Assembly: GCA_019417325.1 (NCBI GenBank) | Contig: DXVO01000009.1 | Location: 62,001 to 126,000, forward strand | From: Parabacteroides sp. | Lineage (GTDB): Bacteria > Bacteroidota > Bacteroidia > Bacteroidales > Tannerellaceae | Direction: 5' to 3' | DNA length: 64,000 nt | Shown: in pieces, positions 61,532 through 64,000 of the stretch | How the letters are laid out: every line of letters starts with the position of its first letter | Numbering within the stretch: the stretch's first letter is position 1 | The notes under the pieces: generated by a model | What the model was told of the DNA's origin: nothing | Database searches by the model: none | Seen by the model: only the letters and a program-made list of their open reading frames with translations | Program-made: the position numbers and the translations under genes

Positions 61532-63832
61532 ATGGCAAAGATAACAAAAGAAGAAGCACTCCGGTATCATGCCGAAGGCAAACCCGGGAAAATTGAAGTA
61601 ATTCCCACAAAACCCTACAGTACACAGACAGACTTATCATTGGCTTATTCTCCCGGCGTGGCTGAACCATGTCTTGAAATCGAGAAAAATCCACTGGATG
61701 CATACAAATATACATCAAAAGGTAATCTGGTAGCTGTTATTTCAAACGGTACCGCAGTATTAGGACTGGGCGATATAGGTCCGATGGCAGGAAAACCGGT
61801 AATGGAAGGCAAGGGTCTTCTGTTTAAAATATTCGCAGGTATCGATGTTTTCGATATCGAAGTAAACGAAAAGGATCCGGAGAAATTTATCCAGACCGTA
61901 AAAGCAATCGCACCGACATTCGGTGGTATCAACCTGGAAGATATTAAAGCTCCGGAATGTTTCGAAATTGAAACACGCCTGAAAGAAGAACTGGACATTC
62001 CGGTAATGCACGACGACCAGCACGGTACGGCTATTATCTCTGCCGCAGGTCTGCTGAATGCATTGGAACTGACCGGCAAGAAAATTGGAGAAGTGAAGAT
62101 TGTGGTAAACGGCGCAGGAGCCGCATCTATCTCATGTACGAAATTATATGTGATGCTGGGAGCACGCAAAGAGAACATTGTTATGTGCGACAGTAAAGGC
62201 GTCATCTCCAACAAACGTACAAACCTGAATGCTTCCAAAAAAGAATTTGCTACCGACCGTGACATCACAACACTGGAAGAAGCTGTCGCCGGATGTGATG
62301 TATTCCTCGGACTTTCCGTTGCCAACGTACTGACAAAAGAAATGGTTCGTTCCATGAACGAAAACCCGATTGTATTTGCTCTTGCTAATCCGAACCCAGA
62401 GATTTCTTATGCAGACGCTATGGATTCACGCGACGATATTATCTTCGCGACCGGACGTTCCGACTATCCGAACCAGATTAATAATGTATTAGGTTTCCCA
62501 TATATTTTCCGTGGTGCTTTGGATGTACATGCAAAAGCCATCAACGAAGAAATGAAACTGGCTGCCGTTCACGCTATCGCCGACCTTGCCAAAGAGCCGG
62601 TTCCCGATGTAGTTAATGCAGCCTATAAGCTGAAACGTACTTCTTTCGGACGCGATTATATTTTGCCGAAACCACTCGACCCGCGTTTGCTGACTCGTGT
62701 TTCCGTGGCTGTTGCTAAAGCGGCTATCGAATCGGGCGTTTCCCGCAAAACAATCACAGACTGGGATAGTTATGCTAACCACCTGCGTGAAATGATGGGT
62801 TATGACAATAAGATGCTTCGTTCTTTCACCGATATGGCAAAAGCAAATCCGAAACGTGTGGTATTTGCTGAAGCGAACCATGTTAATATGCTGAAAGCGG
62901 CTGTTGAGGCTAAAGCTGAAGGCATCTGTAATCCAATCCTATTGGGTAACGAAGAACGTTTGCAGAAATTGGCCGCCGAAGAAAACCTGAGTCTTGAAGG
63001 TATCGAAATTGTCAACTTACGTCACGACCGTGAAGAAGAACGCCGTAACCGTTATGCACGCATCCTTTCTGAAAAGAAAGCGCGCGAAGGGGTTACTTTC
63101 TCGGAAGCTCGCGAAAAGATGGTCGGACGTAATGCCTTTGGTATGATGATGGTAGCTACTGGGGATGCAGACGCATTCGTTACTGGTGTATATAGCCGTT
63201 ATTCGGAAGTAACGAAGCTGGCGGAAGAAATTATCGGTATCCGTCCGTCATACAAGCATTTCGGCGCTATGAATATTATTACTTGCAAGAAGGGTACTTA
63301 TTTCATCGCTGATACATTAATCAACCGCCATCCTTCTACAGAAGTATTGATTGATATTGCCCGTCTGACAGAAGACGCGGTTAGATTCTTTGCCCATGAG
63401 CCGGTTATGGCTATGTTGTCTTATTCGAACTTCGGTTCCGACAAGCAAGGCAGCCCGTTGAAAGTTCATGAAGCCATCGACTACCTGCACAAGAACTATC
63501 CTGAAATCCTGATTGACGGTGAAATGCAGGTGAACTTTGCTTTTGACAAGAAGTTACGCGACGATATGTATCCGTTCAATAAGCTGAAAGGTAAAGATGT
63601 AAATACACTTGTATTCCCGAACCTGAGCTCGGCTAACAGTGCATACAAATTGCTTGATGCGCTGGGTATCACAGAAACAATCGGCCCGATCCAGATGGGA
63701 TTGAACAAGCCTATTCACTTCACTGATGTGGAAAGTTCTACTCGCGATATTGTAAATCTGACTACGGTTGCGGTGGTGGATGCGATTGTGCAGGAACAGA
63801 TTGAAAATACTTTTCTCTTGAAAGAAAAGTAA
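61532..63832 (+). CDS. maeB: NADP-dependent malic enzyme / phosphotransacetylase fusion
   Basis: A 766-residue protein. Residues 1-430 are the malic enzyme part (LAYSPGVAEPC, LGLGDIGPMAGKPVMEGKG, MHDDQHGTAIISAAGLLNAL, VVNGAGAASISCTKLY). Residues about 440-766 are the phosphate acetyl/butyryltransferase-like domain (EGICNPILLGNEERLQKL; SGVYSRYSEV-like VTGVYSRYSEVTKL). It decarboxylates malate to pyruvate with NADP. The C-terminal domain is thought to be regulatory. Length is normal for MaeB. Confidence 0.95.
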   Translation: MAKITKEEALRYHAEGKPGKIEVIPTKPYSTQTDLSLAYSPGVAEPCLEIEKNPLDAYKYTSKGNLVAVISNGTAVLGLGDIGPMAGKPVMEGKGLLFKIFAGIDVFDIEVNEKDPEKFIQTVKAIAPTFGGINLEDIKAPECFEIETRLKEELDIPVMHDDQHGTAIISAAGLLNALELTGKKIGEVKIVVNGAGAASISCTKLYVMLGARKENIVMCDSKGVISNKRTNLNASKKEFATDRDITTLEEAVAGCDVFLGLSVANVLTKEMVRSMNENPIVFALANPNPEISYADAMDSRDDIIFATGRSDYPNQINNVLGFPYIFRGALDVHAKAINEEMKLAAVHAIADLAKEPVPDVVNAAYKLKRTSFGRDYILPKPLDPRLLTRVSVAVAKAAIESGVSRKTITDWDSYANHLREMMGYDNKMLRSFTDMAKANPKRVVFAEANHVNMLKAAVEAKAEGICNPILLGNEERLQKLAAEENLSLEGIEIVNLRHDREEERRNRYARILSEKKAREGVTFSEAREKMVGRNAFGMMMVATGDADAFVTGVYSRYSEVTKLAEEIIGIRPSYKHFGAMNIITCKKGTYFIADTLINRHPSTEVLIDIARLTEDAVRFFAHEPVMAMLSYSNFGSDKQGSPLKVHEAIDYLHKNYPEILIDGEMQVNFAFDKKLRDDMYPFNKLKGKDVNTLVFPNLSSANSAYKLLDALGITETIGPIQMGLNKPIHFTDVESSTRDIVNLTTVAVVDAIVQEQIENTFLLKEK

Positions 63833-63897
63833 TCAAAAGTTCAAGGCTCCATCCGGTGAGCCCGGAAATAGCAAAGCGATGCTTTGCCTTGAGATTG

Positions 63898-63956
63898 CCG
63901 ATACTGACAGTTATAAAGGATATAATTCCTTTTTACTGTCGGTATCGGTTTTTTAT
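63898..63956 (+). terminator. Terminator after the malic enzyme gene
   Basis: The stem CCGATACTGACAGT pairs with ACTGTCGGTATCGG through one G-U pair, with a loop of about 23 nt, followed by TTTTTTATATTT. A smaller hairpin (GCAAAGC/GCTTTGC) is at 63871-63887. Confidence 0.85.
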
Positions 63957-64000
63957 ATTTATGAAATTATTTATATCTGTTCTTATTTCCAATCCAAGTT

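Noticed and set aside
61645..62355. 236-codon minus-strand frame in the malic enzyme gene
   Set aside because: Antisense of a well-defined enzyme, with no independent support.

Overview
The window is Bacteroidales chromosome, most probably Parabacteroides or a close Bacteroides relative. The reasons are a type V (FimA/Mfa-like) fimbrial operon, many perfect or near-perfect Bacteroidota -7 boxes of the form TAnnTTTG, TonB-dependent receptors with carboxypeptidase-like N-termini, and mobilization genes of the MobA and BfmA/BtgA type. The species call is inference; I could not run a search.

Region 1 (1-11350): a TPR/AraC-type regulator broken by a frame change beside two palindromes, then a seven-gene fimbrial operon: DUF3575, DUF3868/OmpA-like, a putative major fimbrillin lipoprotein, a FimB/Mfa2-like anchor, a BACON-like accessory fimbrillin, a large DUF4906-like protein with a lectin-fold-like C-terminus, and a second large fimbrillin-like lipoprotein. 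A hairpin follows the putative major subunit gene and phased direct repeats precede the operon. Region 2 (11350-18175): two tandem paralogous AraC regulators diverge from an iron alcohol dehydrogenase. A three-copy operator motif links that promoter and the next one, which drives a secreted alpha/beta hydrolase, a 49-residue lipoprotein missed by ORF length cut-offs, a DUF3737 protein and a PatB/MalY-type lyase. Region 3 (18175-23230): a gene-poor 1.4 kb stretch, then a minimal polysaccharide locus (flippase, UDP-galactopyranose mutase, glycosyltransferase).

Region 4 (about 23550-41455) is an 18 kb mobile island at the 3' end of tRNA-Asp(GTC). A diverged 145 bp copy of the tRNA 3' end and its terminator flank lies at the far end. 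The island looks like two related mobilizable modules. Each has a split rteC-like pair, a conserved regulatory block, an excisionase-like gene, a mobilization gene and an oriT-like inverted repeat; only the second has a recognisable relaxase gene. The C- and N-terminal parts of integrases lie 8.1 kb apart in the same order and orientation, which suggests that the second module was inserted into the integrase of the first. Single cargo genes with their own promoters fill slots; several are unrecognised membrane proteins, and one convergent overlapping pair is the best candidate for an undescribed system.

Region 5 (41445-64000) is core chromosome: tRNA-Asp, an aminotransferase, YqgE/AlgH, a GNAT enzyme, a glycosyltransferase, RecR, an OPT transporter, a SpoIID-like protein, a sodium symporter and EngB. 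A cobalamin riboswitch then precedes a TonB receptor/DUF4374 lipoprotein/PepSY membrane protein operon. This resembles what I recall of the xenosiderophore XusABC layout, but under a B12 switch. A His-rich membrane protein with a second TonB receptor, a 2-hydroxyacid dehydrogenase and a malic enzyme/phosphotransacetylase fusion complete the window.
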